20,242 nucleotides of DNA from UBA791 sp963602355 (lineage in GTDB: Bacteria; Cyanobacteriota; Vampirovibrionia; Gastranaerophilales; Gastranaerophilaceae): assembly GCA_963602355.1 (NCBI GenBank), contig CAVCIU010000030.1, positions 1 through 20,242 of the forward strand. Reading direction: 5' to 3'. Position numbers and translations under genes: made by a program. The notes beneath the pieces were generated by a model that was not told the DNA's origin, did no database searches, and saw only the letters and a program-made list of their open reading frames with translations. Position 1 is the first letter of the stretch; each line of letters opens with the position of its first letter. Below, piece by piece: positions 5,975-13,728 of this stretch.

Positions 5975-7855
5975 ATGGCACAAGAATTATTAGAAAATAC
6001 AAATACATATTTATTAAATATGACAGCAGATACATCAAGCTATGCTAAGAATGCTGTAAAAAATTACCAAGAGTCTTATACAAAAAATGGTCAAACTTTT
6101 GGTGATGTGTTGTCAAATGCAAATGATAGATTTGCTAATAACAACAATAATAATAAATATTTAAACAATCCTAATAAAAATAATAATATTTCTGATAGAA
6201 ACACAAGAGATTTTAATAATAAGAATAATAATGTTACGGATAGAAATTCTGCAAACAATAGAAACAATAATAATGTTTCAAACAATTCTCAAACAGTTGA
6301 TAGAAAATCTCAACTTAGAGATGCTCAAGAAAATTCAAGAGCAATGAGAGATAAATCTCAAGACTCAGATGATAACACAGTAACAAATTCAAATGAAACA
6401 GGTTCTACTGAAGAAATGAGTTCTGTTGATACAGAAAATTTGAATAGTATTGAATTAGTAAGTGAAGATGATGTTATTGCATCAATGACACAAGAAGATA
6501 TTGATGCTCTAAATCAATTACTTGTTGATGATATGGCAACAGAAGATACAACAGCAGAAACTGATTTGTATATTAATGCTTATTATCAATCAACTTTAGA
6601 TGCGTTAAATACAACAGTTGACGAATCAGCTACAACAGAAGATTTAGCAAACTTAAATACATTGGCAAATGCTGAAACTGAAGAAGTTGCACAAACAGTT
6701 GCACTAAATACTTTAGATGAGATGAATAAAGTTGACGTTAATGTTGATACAACAACAGAAACAGAAGTTAAAGCAGATAATACATTAAACAATTTGGATA
6801 CAAAGACTAATGTAAAAGATTCTACTGCAAATGAAAAAGATTTGAAGGCTGGAAGTATTGAAAAAGAAAATTCAGACGGAAAAGTCGCAACAAAAGACGA
6901 TTTAAAACAACAACTTTTAGATGATAACAATAAGAAGGTTGAAGTTGATACTTTGACAAACGAAACTTCAAATGTTGATAATGATGTTTTAGTAAATGCT
7001 ACTGACGAAGTTGCAGAACAAGTTAAACCGGTTAATACAAACAATCAAGACGATAATAAAACAAGCTTTAGAGAGGTTATGGAAAAAGCCGGTCTTGACG
7101 ATGCGAAACTTGAAGCTTTGAATATGACAATTACAAATACAGAAACAGGTTCTGATTTGTCAAATGGCTTCCAAGGTTCAGCACAAGAAGATATTGCTAA
7201 ATTAGCAGTTAACGGCATTAACGGTAAAAAAGATGCTTCTGAAATTGCAAACAATAAAGAATTTTCAAAATTAGTTGATACAAAAAATATGCAACAAGAT
7301 GAAGCAAAAGAAATTTCTAAAAATGATATTTTAGCTCAAATCAATAATAAGATGCAGGCTAAAAACATTAATGGACAACAAAAAATTACATTGCAATTGA
7401 CACCAGAAAGCCTAGGTAAGATTACAATCGAATTATCAAAAGGCAAAGACGGTTTACAAGCTAAAATGTTGACAGACAATGCTCAAGTAAGAGATATGCT
7501 AGAAAAGAATATTGACGGTCTTAAATCAACATTAGCAAACCAAGGTGTAACAGTTAACAATGTAAGTGTTAAAGTAGCATCAGCGAGCGAAACAGCTTCT
7601 GAGTTTGATTTTGGTAGAGAAAGTTTTAATCAAGAACAAGCGCAACAAGATTTCGCTGGCACTGGTGAGAGAGGTGGAGAACAAGGTTCTCAATATGAAA
7701 ATGAAAGTTCACCAAGAAATGCTATGAACGATTTAGAAATGCCAACAGAGGAAATGGAACTTGATACAGAAATGGCAATGGACGAAGGTGTAGAGCTTGA
7801 GTCTGAGCCAGAACGAGTTGCAGTTGGCGCAGGGAATGTGGATATAGAAGTTTAG
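5975..7855 (+). CDS. fliK: Flagellar hook-length control protein FliK
   Basis: A 626-residue protein with the FliK C-terminal hook domain (Flg_hook) at about 455-535: KITLQLTPESLGKITIELS starting at residue 470, then NAQVRDMLEKNIDGLKSTL and VNNVSVKVA. In known systems this domain contacts FlhB and switches export specificity when the hook is complete, while the N-terminal part acts as a secreted ruler. Residues ~48-105 are Asn-rich low-complexity sequence. Residues ~120-370 are acidic and Thr/Asp/Asn-rich with no cysteines. Unusually, a ~90-residue acidic, Met/Glu-rich tail follows the hook domain. The protein is much longer than the E. coli homologue (about 375). Start ATG 5975 has an AAGGGCGAGAG ribosome site. 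It lies between fliJ and flgD, the usual order. Confidence 0.85.
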   Translation: MAQELLENTNTYLLNMTADTSSYAKNAVKNYQESYTKNGQTFGDVLSNANDRFANNNNNNKYLNNPNKNNNISDRNTRDFNNKNNNVTDRNSANNRNNNNVSNNSQTVDRKSQLRDAQENSRAMRDKSQDSDDNTVTNSNETGSTEEMSSVDTENLNSIELVSEDDVIASMTQEDIDALNQLLVDDMATEDTTAETDLYINAYYQSTLDALNTTVDESATTEDLANLNTLANAETEEVAQTVALNTLDEMNKVDVNVDTTTETEVKADNTLNNLDTKTNVKDSTANEKDLKAGSIEKENSDGKVATKDDLKQQLLDDNNKKVEVDTLTNETSNVDNDVLVNATDEVAEQVKPVNTNNQDDNKTSFREVMEKAGLDDAKLEALNMTITNTETGSDLSNGFQGSAQEDIAKLAVNGINGKKDASEIANNKEFSKLVDTKNMQQDEAKEISKNDILAQINNKMQAKNINGQQKITLQLTPESLGKITIELSKGKDGLQAKMLTDNAQVRDMLEKNIDGLKSTLANQGVTVNNVSVKVASASETASEFDFGRESFNQEQAQQDFAGTGERGGEQGSQYENESSPRNAMNDLEMPTEEMELDTEMAMDEGVELESEPERVAVGAGNVDIEV

Positions 7856-7876
7856 AAAGACTAAGCGGAGGAGAAA

Positions 7877-8392
7877 ATGGTATCTAGTGTAACAGATCAA
7901 ATAACAAGTATTAAAAATGCTACTGCAATTGCAGAAGCAGCAGATAAATCAAAAAATGGTATATCAAATGATATGACCGATAAAAATATGTTCTTAAAAT
8001 TGATGTTAAAACAAATGGAATATCAAGATCCGACAGAACCAACATCAAACGAAGAATGGTTATCGCAAATGGCACAGTATTCTTCTTTAGAAAGTGCACA
8101 GAATACACAAAGTGCAATTGAAAACTTATCATCACTTGTAAGTAGTTTAGCAGATGCATATTCTACATCAGCTGGTATCACTCAAACATTGAGCTTGTTG
8201 GGTAAAGAAGTAACAATCATGGACCCAGAAGATAAGACTGGTGAGACAAAGATTACTGGTAAAGTAGAAGAAGCATCATTTGATGGCGGAATAGGTATGG
8301 TAAAAGTAAATGGTAAAAATTACTCGATTGCATATATTACATCCGTAAAAGATAATGCTGGAGATAGCGGTAGCAGTGGTAGTAATGAATAA
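7877..8392 (+). CDS. flgD: Flagellar hook cap / hook assembly scaffold protein FlgD
   Basis: 171 residues. The N-terminal FlgD signature is clear: MFLKLMLKQMEYQDPTEP, then SNEEWLSQMAQYSSLESAQN. The C-terminal half keeps the small beta domain (LLGKEVTIMD, TGKVEEASFDGG, VKVNGKNYSIAYITSV). It is shorter than E. coli FlgD (about 231), so the inserted Ig/Fn3-like module is probably reduced or absent, as in other short FlgDs. FlgD caps the growing hook and promotes FlgE polymerisation. Start ATG 7877 follows GGAGGAG closely. The gene lies 21 bases after fliK and 64 before flgE, in the same transcription unit. Confidence 0.9.
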   Translation: MVSSVTDQITSIKNATAIAEAADKSKNGISNDMTDKNMFLKLMLKQMEYQDPTEPTSNEEWLSQMAQYSSLESAQNTQSAIENLSSLVSSLADAYSTSAGITQTLSLLGKEVTIMDPEDKTGETKITGKVEEASFDGGIGMVKVNGKNYSIAYITSVKDNAGDSGSSGSNE

Positions 8393-8456
8393 GCCGTAGA
8401 GAAATATAATAGAAAACCAGATTTAAAAATATATAAACAGACATAGAGGAGGAAAA

Positions 8457-10106
8457 ATGTCGCAAGCACTATATACATCAATGAGTGGTATTAATGCCGC
8501 AACAACACAAATCAGTGTTGTGTCAAACAACGTTGCGAATATTAATACAACTGCATTCAAGTCAGCAGATGCAAGATTTGAAAACTTGTTCTCAAAAACA
8601 TATACAACAGGTACATCTCCTACAAAAACCGCTGGTGGTATTAACCCTAAACAAATTGGTATGGGTGTAGAAGTAGGTTCTATTGTAAGAAACTTTACAG
8701 AAGGTACTTATGTTGCAACAGGTAGATCAGAGGACTTAATGATTTCTGGTGGAGGTTACTTTACAGTAATGAACTCAAGCGGTGAAATCTTCTATACAAG
8801 AGACGGATCATTCACTCTTGATGCTGAAGGTAATATGGTTACGCAAAGTGGTATGTATGTTTTAGGTGCTGCGCAAATTTATAATACGTCAGCTTCTCAA
8901 ACTAAAATTAATATTCCTCAAACAGTAAAAATTACTACAGCTGGTAATAATAAACTTAATGCTGCGACAATTAAGGATTTGAACGATTCAAGTATTACAG
9001 CTGGTGATTTTTATGTAAAATTCTCAAATGACCAGTTTACACAAACTGTAAAATTTGAAATTACTTCAGATGATTTGGAAGGTAATGTTGAACAACTTAT
9101 TAATAAATTTAATGCCCTTTTGAATTCAACAACTGATGCAAATGGCGATCCATTAAGTGATCATATTGTTGCAAATTATACATCAGAAGGTACAATTACA
9201 TTCTCTACAAAACCTCAATATCAAACTACTATTGCTAAAAAATCAGATGTAACAGTTGATTTGAAGTCTGTGGAATGCTATTCATTCCAAGGCCCAGACG
9301 GGAATACTTACTATTGGTCTGGTGTTAAAGGTTCTCCTATTTATTCAGATTTAAATGGTACTGTTGCATTTAACGGTAATGAATACATTTCTCAACCTGC
9401 AGCAGGTAGTGGTGTTGAATATGAAATTAAGTGTAATGGTTGGGCTGATTTTGTTACTAACGATACAGAGGACGTCGATACTTGGCCTCAGTTAGATTTT
9501 GCTGCTGGTACATCAAACTTCTTAGAAGCAACAAGATTGGCATCTGCGGAACAAGATGAAGCTGATGGCTCTTATACATCAAAAATTCTTGATTATACTG
9601 TATCTGTGGAACCTATCGCAGCTTTAAGTGAAGCTGTTAACCTTGAAAGTTATTCTGTTGGTACAGACGGTACAATCGAAGCCGCATATTCAAATGGTGA
9701 TAAATTAACTGTTGAAGCGAACCAAAATGATAATACATTTGAATGGAAATATACAACTTCAAACGGTGTTGTAATTCGTGGTGCTGATAAAATTAATGTA
9801 AATGAAAATCTTGCTGATACATCAGGTTTTGTACTACAACTTGCAACAGTAACAAACGAGGCTGGTTTGGTTTCTAAAAATAACAACTTATGGTCAATTG
9901 GTCCAAACACTGGTGATACAGTTTATGCTGTTGGTGGTTCAATGGGCTTAGGTGAAATTCAAACAGGTGGTTTGGAAGGTTCAAATGTTGACCTTTCTCG
10001 TGAATTATCAAATATGATTTTGGCTCAACGTGCTATCCAAGCTAACTCTAGAGTATTCAGTACAGCTAGTAGCATAATGGAAACTCTATCATATCTAGGT
10101 TCTTAG
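8457..10106 (+). CDS. flgE: Flagellar hook protein FlgE
   Basis: 549 residues with both conserved ends of axial flagellar proteins. The N-terminal rod/hook motif is ALYTSMSGINAATTQISVVS then NNVANINTTAFKS. The C-terminal helix is NVDLSRELSNMILAQRAIQA then NSRVFSTASSIMETL. The core motif around residues 78-135 (NFTEGTYVATGRSEDLMISG, GGYFTV, YTRDGSFTLDAEGN) is typical of FlgE/FlgF/FlgG. The position directly after flgD and the large variable middle (~160-480) favour FlgE, the hook polymer subunit, over the shorter rod proteins. Start ATG 8457 has GGAGGA 4-9 bases upstream. FlgE is exported through the flagellar type III apparatus. It ends the visible flagellar operon. Confidence 0.92.
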   Translation: MSQALYTSMSGINAATTQISVVSNNVANINTTAFKSADARFENLFSKTYTTGTSPTKTAGGINPKQIGMGVEVGSIVRNFTEGTYVATGRSEDLMISGGGYFTVMNSSGEIFYTRDGSFTLDAEGNMVTQSGMYVLGAAQIYNTSASQTKINIPQTVKITTAGNNKLNAATIKDLNDSSITAGDFYVKFSNDQFTQTVKFEITSDDLEGNVEQLINKFNALLNSTTDANGDPLSDHIVANYTSEGTITFSTKPQYQTTIAKKSDVTVDLKSVECYSFQGPDGNTYYWSGVKGSPIYSDLNGTVAFNGNEYISQPAAGSGVEYEIKCNGWADFVTNDTEDVDTWPQLDFAAGTSNFLEATRLASAEQDEADGSYTSKILDYTVSVEPIAALSEAVNLESYSVGTDGTIEAAYSNGDKLTVEANQNDNTFEWKYTTSNGVVIRGADKINVNENLADTSGFVLQLATVTNEAGLVSKNNNLWSIGPNTGDTVYAVGGSMGLGEIQTGGLEGSNVDLSRELSNMILAQRAIQANSRVFSTASSIMETLSYLGS

Positions 10107-10151
10107 TGAATTGTTAAGAAATATTAACCAAATTAATTGGTAGGTTAGGCA

Positions 10152-10185
10152 TGCCGAAAACCATGTCATGACATGGTTTTCGGTA
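10152..10185. repeat. 30-bp perfect palindrome between flgE and yggS
   Basis: Bases 10154-10183 equal their own reverse complement (CCGAAAACCATGTCA and its mirror, no spacer), and the pairing extends by G-U and T-A outward. As RNA it would fold into a strong hairpin with a CATG loop, a plausible end of the flagellar transcript, though no T-run follows. As DNA it could be a dimer-binding operator, about 40 bases upstream of the yggS promoter. Confidence 0.65.
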
Positions 10186-10224
10186 AATAACATGATGAGC
10201 TAAAAAACTCATACAAACAAATGA

Positions 10225-10253
10225 TTGTCCTCTCATGAAAAATATCGTATAAT
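10225..10253 (+). promoter_or_regulatory. Sigma70-type promoter of yggS-sepF
   Basis: TTGTCC (10225-10230), a 17-base spacer, and a perfect TATAAT (10248-10253). Transcription would start near 10260, giving a leader of about 40 bases before the yggS ATG. Confidence 0.7.
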
Positions 10254-10299
10254 CGATATATGTTCAGAAGGACATTTCTTGTAGGAGTAAGTATCCCTT

Positions 10300-10962
10300 A
10301 TGATTGAAAGAATTAAAAACAATCTATTACAAATACAAGAAAAAATCGTACCTTATACCGTGAATATCATTGCAGTTACTAAGTATTACGACACAGATGT
10401 AATGCTTAGTGCGTACAAAGCAGGCTTGAGACACTTCGGAGAATCAAGAGCTGTTGATGCAGTCAGAAAAATTAATGAACTTCCAGATGATGTGAGAGAA
10501 AATTCGACGTTTCATTTTATAGGACATCTTCAATCCAACAAGGTAAGGTTAGTGGTAAACAATTTTGACTACATTCACTCAGTAGATTCTTTAAAACTTG
10601 CACAAATCATTTCTGATGAGGCAATTAAAGCTCACAAAAAGCAAAAAGTGTTTTTACAGTTGAACAACGCAGGCGAAGAACAAAAGTTCGGTTTCAGTAA
10701 GGAAGAGCTTTTAAAAGATTTTAAATCTATTATTGATTTAGAAGGTTTAGAAGTTTTAGGGTTGATGAATATCGCACCTCTTACGCAAGATAGGCAAGAA
10801 CTTGCAGAATTGTTCAAAGATGTAAAAGATTTTCAAATGGAATTAGAAGAAAAATATGAAGTGAAGCTAAATGATATTTCAATGGGTATGAGCAATGATT
10901 ACGACATCGCGGTCGCAAACGGCGCAACTTGGGTACGTATCGGTACAAAATTATTTAGTTAA
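10300..10962 (+). CDS. yggS: YggS/PROSC family pyridoxal phosphate homeostasis protein
   Basis: 220 residues, the standard length. It shows the family hallmarks: AVTKYY with the PLP-binding Lys28, FGESRAVDA, FHFIGHLQSNKVR, GLMNIAPL, and the C-terminal phosphate-binding run SMGMSNDYDIAVANGATWVR then IGTKLF. These single-domain alanine-racemase-fold proteins bind PLP without a known enzymatic reaction and buffer vitamin B6 and amino/keto-acid pools. AGGAG at 10283-10287 precedes ATG 10300. sepF follows directly, and the yggS-sepF pairing is conserved in Gram-positives and cyanobacteria. The YggS identification is secure; the pairing's functional meaning is not known. Confidence 0.93.
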   Translation: MIERIKNNLLQIQEKIVPYTVNIIAVTKYYDTDVMLSAYKAGLRHFGESRAVDAVRKINELPDDVRENSTFHFIGHLQSNKVRLVVNNFDYIHSVDSLKLAQIISDEAIKAHKKQKVFLQLNNAGEEQKFGFSKEELLKDFKSIIDLEGLEVLGLMNIAPLTQDRQELAELFKDVKDFQMELEEKYEVKLNDISMGMSNDYDIAVANGATWVRIGTKLFS

Positions 10963-10983
10963 ATCATATTGGAGGACAGATTA

Positions 10984-11484
10984 GTGGCAATTACAGATGG
11001 AATTAGAGGTATAGTAGACTTTTTAACACAAGGTATTGAATCAAGAGATGGAGATGATATCTTTGCAGATATGGTAGAAGATGGCGAAGAATATGCTACA
11101 GAAGATAATTTAGCATTAGCACCAATGCCAATTCAAGCTCCTAAAAACGAAAGAAGAAACGAATCTAAAGTAGTTTCTCACCCTTCTTTTAACAGAAGTG
11201 CTTATGAAGTAGTTATTGTTGAACCTCATTCTTTCAGTGAAGCTGGTTCAATTGTTCAAAATTTAATCGATAGAAAAACTGTAGTATTAAACCTACATTT
11301 ATTAGATAAAGATCAATCTCAAAGAACAATCGACTTTGTATGTGGTGCAGCACACGCATTAAATGGTAAACCACAAAAAGTTGGAGATATGGTTTTTGTA
11401 TTTACTCCAAGCAACGTAACAATGTCAGTTGACGTACAAAATACTGGCTCAAAATTTGCAGATATTTGGGGTAAATCTCTATAA
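10984..11484 (+). CDS. sepF: Cell division protein SepF
   Basis: 166 residues from GTG 10984. This start is preferred because GGAGGA (10971-10976) lies 7 bases upstream; an in-frame TTG at 10969 overlaps that ribosome site. The N-terminus AITDGIRGIVDFLTQGIES is the amphipathic membrane-targeting helix expected of SepF. A variable acidic linker follows, then the conserved SepF domain: YEVVIVEPHSFSEAG, VVLNLHLLDKDQSQRTIDFV, GAAHALNGKPQKVGDMVFVF and TPSNV. SepF polymerises into rings and anchors FtsZ to the membrane. In the cyanobacterial lineage it stands in where ZipA is missing. It is co-transcribed with yggS (21-base gap) and followed by a terminator. Confidence 0.93.
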   Translation: MAITDGIRGIVDFLTQGIESRDGDDIFADMVEDGEEYATEDNLALAPMPIQAPKNERRNESKVVSHPSFNRSAYEVVIVEPHSFSEAGSIVQNLIDRKTVVLNLHLLDKDQSQRTIDFVCGAAHALNGKPQKVGDMVFVFTPSNVTMSVDVQNTGSKFADIWGKSL

Positions 11485-11526
11485 GTAAGATTTCATATAT
11501 TATGATTTGTGATAGTTGGATTTCTA

Positions 11527-11553
11527 GGGTGTATTTATACACCCTTTTATTTT
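11527..11553 (+). terminator. Rho-independent terminator after sepF
   Basis: GGGTGTA, loop TTTA, TACACCC, then TTTTATTTT. It begins 43 bases after the sepF stop codon. Confidence 0.85.
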
Positions 11554-11760
11554 GCGCGAGTGAGCAGAGGGCGAAGACTTGAAATTGTAGAGCCGTTTGA
11601 CAAAGCGAACAGTTGAGCTAGGGCGAAACTTGTGAGCCTGTCTCCGTAGTTGACTTTTAGCCGTTAGGCATTTTATCCGATTTAATGCCTTACGGATAAA
11701 AGGAAACGTAGTGTAACGCGAGGGCGATAGAGTGAGCAGCCATACCTTTTTCTGTCATTG
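11554..11760. other. GC-richer non-coding block with degenerate repeats and alternative hairpins
   Basis: No supported coding frame. The block is visibly richer in G and C than its flanks. A loose unit GCGAA..TTG..GAGC occurs three times (11571-11594, 11605-11618, 11623-11638). GCGCGAGTGAGCA (11554-11566) matches GCGCGAATGAGCA at 2277-2289 at 12 of 13 positions. Bases 11661-11672 can pair with 11684-11695 (11 of 12), or 11671-11679 with 11693-11701 (9 of 9). The two pairings overlap and exclude each other. No known RNA family is recognised. Confidence 0.45.
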
Positions 11761-11781
11761 CGAACGAATGTGAAGCAATCC
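11753..11781. repeat. Dispersed repeat of the TGTCATTGCGA type, copy 2
   Basis: TGTCATTGCGAACGAATG through GAAGCAATCC matches the copy at 5142-5169 except for a few substitutions and length changes in the middle. Confidence 0.6.
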
Positions 11782-11863
11782 AAATAATGACAAAATTTAT
11801 CAAAGAAAACATATCCTCTTTATTTGCTTTTTGTATGTATTTGATTTAAAATTTTATCTGTAG

Positions 11864-11883
11864 GTTGGGTTTTCTAACCCAAC
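11864..11883. repeat. Palindromic repeat, 8-bp stem
   Basis: GTTGGGTT, four-base loop TTCT, AACCCAAC. Related in form to the GTTGGGGTG palindrome at 5111-5130. Confidence 0.55.
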
Positions 11884-11977
11884 AAATTTATTTGTGAAAA
11901 CCTATCTACAATAGTTAAGTAGTGTCGGGTTGGAATTAAAAAACTTACCGACGTAATATAAATTAAGGAGAAAATTT

Positions 11978-13252
11978 ATGGTATCAAAAAACTTTTTATT
12001 TACTTCTGAATCAGTTACAGAAGGACACCCTGACAAGGTTTGCGATCAAATTTCAGACGCAATCTTAGACGAGTTTTTAACAAAAAGCCCATCTTCTCGT
12101 GTAGCAGCAGAAACTACTGTTACAACTGGTATGGCGCTTGTTTGTGGTGAAATAACATCAGACTGCTATGTTGATATTCCACAAGTTGTTAGAAATACTA
12201 TCAAAAACATTGGTTATGTTGGCGAAAACGGTGGTGGTTTTGATTACAAAACATGCGCTGTTCTAACAAGTATTGACGAACAATCAACTGATATTGCAGG
12301 TGGTGTAAACAAAGCATTAGAATCAAGAAATAGCAATGCTGATACATCTTCTAATAAAACAGAAGAAATCGGTGCTGGCGACCAGGGTATTATGTTTGGT
12401 TATGCGTGTAATGAAACTCCTGAGTTAATGCCTTTACCAATTAGCTTGGCTCACAAATTATCTTATAGATTATCAAGAGTTAGAAAAAAAGGTATTGTTG
12501 ATTATTTAAGACCAGACGGCAAATCTCAAGTTACTGTTGAATACAAAGACGGTAAACCTGCAAGAATTCATACTGTTCTTATTTCAACTCAACACGACCC
12601 AGTTATTGGCACAGAAAGCAATAACGAAAAAGTTCAAGAAATAATCAATCGTGATATCAGAGAACACGTAATTGATTTCGTATTCAAAAAAGAAGCTATT
12701 AAACCAGATGAAAACACAGTTATTTTAGTTAATCCTTCTGGTAGATTTGTAATTGGTGGACCTCAAGGTGATGCTGGCTTGACAGGTAGAAAAATTATCG
12801 TTGACACATACGGTGGTTATTCAAGACACGGTGGCGGAGCTTTCTCTGGTAAAGATCCAACAAAAGTTGACCGTTCTGCTGCTTATGCTGCAAGATATGT
12901 TGCAAAAAACGTTGTAGCTTCTGGTATTGCAGAAAAATGTGAAATTGAATTAGCTTATGCAATCGGTGTTGCAGAACCTGTGTCAATCTTAGTTGATACA
13001 TTTGGTACTGGTAAAATTTCAGATGATGATATTTCTGAAATCGTTAACGAATTATTCGACCTAAGACCAGTTGCAATTATCAACAAATTTGATTTAAGAG
13101 GTTTACCTGCTAAAAATGGTGGTAAATTCTATCAAAAATTGGCTGCTTACGGTCATATGGGTAGAACTGACCTTGCTGTTCCTTGGGAAGAAACAGATAT
13201 GGCAGAAGCTATTTCACAAAAAGCTGAAAAATATTCTTCAGTTTGCGTATAA
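11978..13252 (+). CDS. metK: S-adenosylmethionine synthetase (methionine adenosyltransferase)
   Basis: 424 residues and complete. It makes S-adenosylmethionine from methionine and ATP in the cytoplasm. Signature motifs: FTSESVTEGHPDKVCDQISD with GHPDK at 16-20, GAGDQG (132-137), GGPQGDAGLTGRKIIVDTYG, and the phosphate loop GGGAFSGKDPTKVDRS (285-300). The C-terminal DLRP and AAYGHMG segments are also intact. It is longer than the E. coli enzyme (about 384), in the range seen in cyanobacteria. Start ATG 11978 has AAGGAG at 11965-11970. A short possible hairpin (GTCGG 11924-11928 / CCGAC 11948-11952) lies in the leader, but it does not match a SAM riboswitch class I can recognise. It is followed by a terminator. 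Confidence 0.97.
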   Translation: MVSKNFLFTSESVTEGHPDKVCDQISDAILDEFLTKSPSSRVAAETTVTTGMALVCGEITSDCYVDIPQVVRNTIKNIGYVGENGGGFDYKTCAVLTSIDEQSTDIAGGVNKALESRNSNADTSSNKTEEIGAGDQGIMFGYACNETPELMPLPISLAHKLSYRLSRVRKKGIVDYLRPDGKSQVTVEYKDGKPARIHTVLISTQHDPVIGTESNNEKVQEIINRDIREHVIDFVFKKEAIKPDENTVILVNPSGRFVIGGPQGDAGLTGRKIIVDTYGGYSRHGGGAFSGKDPTKVDRSAAYAARYVAKNVVASGIAEKCEIELAYAIGVAEPVSILVDTFGTGKISDDDISEIVNELFDLRPVAIINKFDLRGLPAKNGGKFYQKLAAYGHMGRTDLAVPWEETDMAEAISQKAEKYSSVCV

Positions 13253-13259
13253 TTTTAGT

Positions 13260-13295
13260 GGCGAAAATCGCAATTTTTGCGATTTTCGCCTTTTT
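13260..13295 (+). terminator. Rho-independent terminator after metK
   Basis: A perfect 14-bp stem (13260-13273 / 13277-13290, GGCGAAAATCGCAA arm), loop TTT and five T residues. It ends only 17 bases before the next gene's ATG, so that gene is expressed by read-through or from a promoter inside metK. Confidence 0.88.
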
Positions 13296-13312
13296 AACTT
13301 TTAGGAGATTTT

Positions 13313-13705
13313 ATGAAACAACTTGCATTAGATAATTTTAATAACTGGTATTCATGTTCAGAGAGCATTGTTAAAGCTGCTGCAGATAAGGGTTATTGTT
13401 CAGAAGATTTGGTTAAAGTAGCAACACCATTTTCTGGCGGAATGTCTGTAGGTTGTTTATGTGGGGCTGTTGCAGGTGCTCAAATTGTTATCGGTGCTAT
13501 TTTTGACAGAGATGATGCAAGACTTATGGCTCACGAGTTTATAAAAAGATTTAGAGAACATAACAAGGTTACTTGCTGTAAAGTCCTTTCTCATGGGATT
13601 GAAAAAGGTTCTCAAGAACGCAGAGTATATTGCAAAAATTATGTTGCTGATTGTGCAGAAATTCTTGAAGATTTGATTAAATCAAAAATTCAAGTTGAAG
13701 TTTAA
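13313..13705 (+). CDS. C_GCAxxG_C_C family cysteine-rich putative redox protein
   Basis: 130 residues with eight cysteines: C15, C29, C48, C50, C88, C89, C107 and C114. The pattern WYSCSESIVKAAADKGYC then FSGGMSVGCLCGAVAGAQIV fits the C_GCAxxG_C_C family of small proteins proposed to be redox-active or metal-binding; their biochemical role is not established. The C-terminal helix has the family's C...V..C.EIL arrangement. No signal peptide is present, so it is cytoplasmic. TAGGAG at 13302-13307 precedes ATG 13313. It heads a run of four co-directional genes, but the neighbours give no clear functional clue. Confidence 0.8.
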   Translation: MKQLALDNFNNWYSCSESIVKAAADKGYCSEDLVKVATPFSGGMSVGCLCGAVAGAQIVIGAIFDRDDARLMAHEFIKRFREHNKVTCCKVLSHGIEKGSQERRVYCKNYVADCAEILEDLIKSKIQVEV

Positions 13706-13728
13706 TTTATTATTTAGTGGTGAATTTT

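Noticed and set aside
6091..7254. Minus-strand open frames within fliK (6091-6285, 6586-7044, 7045-7254)
   Set aside because: They are opposite-strand shadows of the low-complexity Asn/Thr-rich coding sequence, with Phe/Ser/Leu-rich products and no start signals.
10969..10983. TTG at 10969 as the sepF start
   Set aside because: It overlaps the GGAGGA ribosome site. GTG at 10984 is correctly spaced and gives the expected N-terminal amphipathic helix.
11485..11977. CRISPR array, tRNA or known riboswitch in the spacer before metK
   Set aside because: The repeats are irregular and diverged with no uniform spacers, no cloverleaf is found, and no SAM riboswitch core is recognised.
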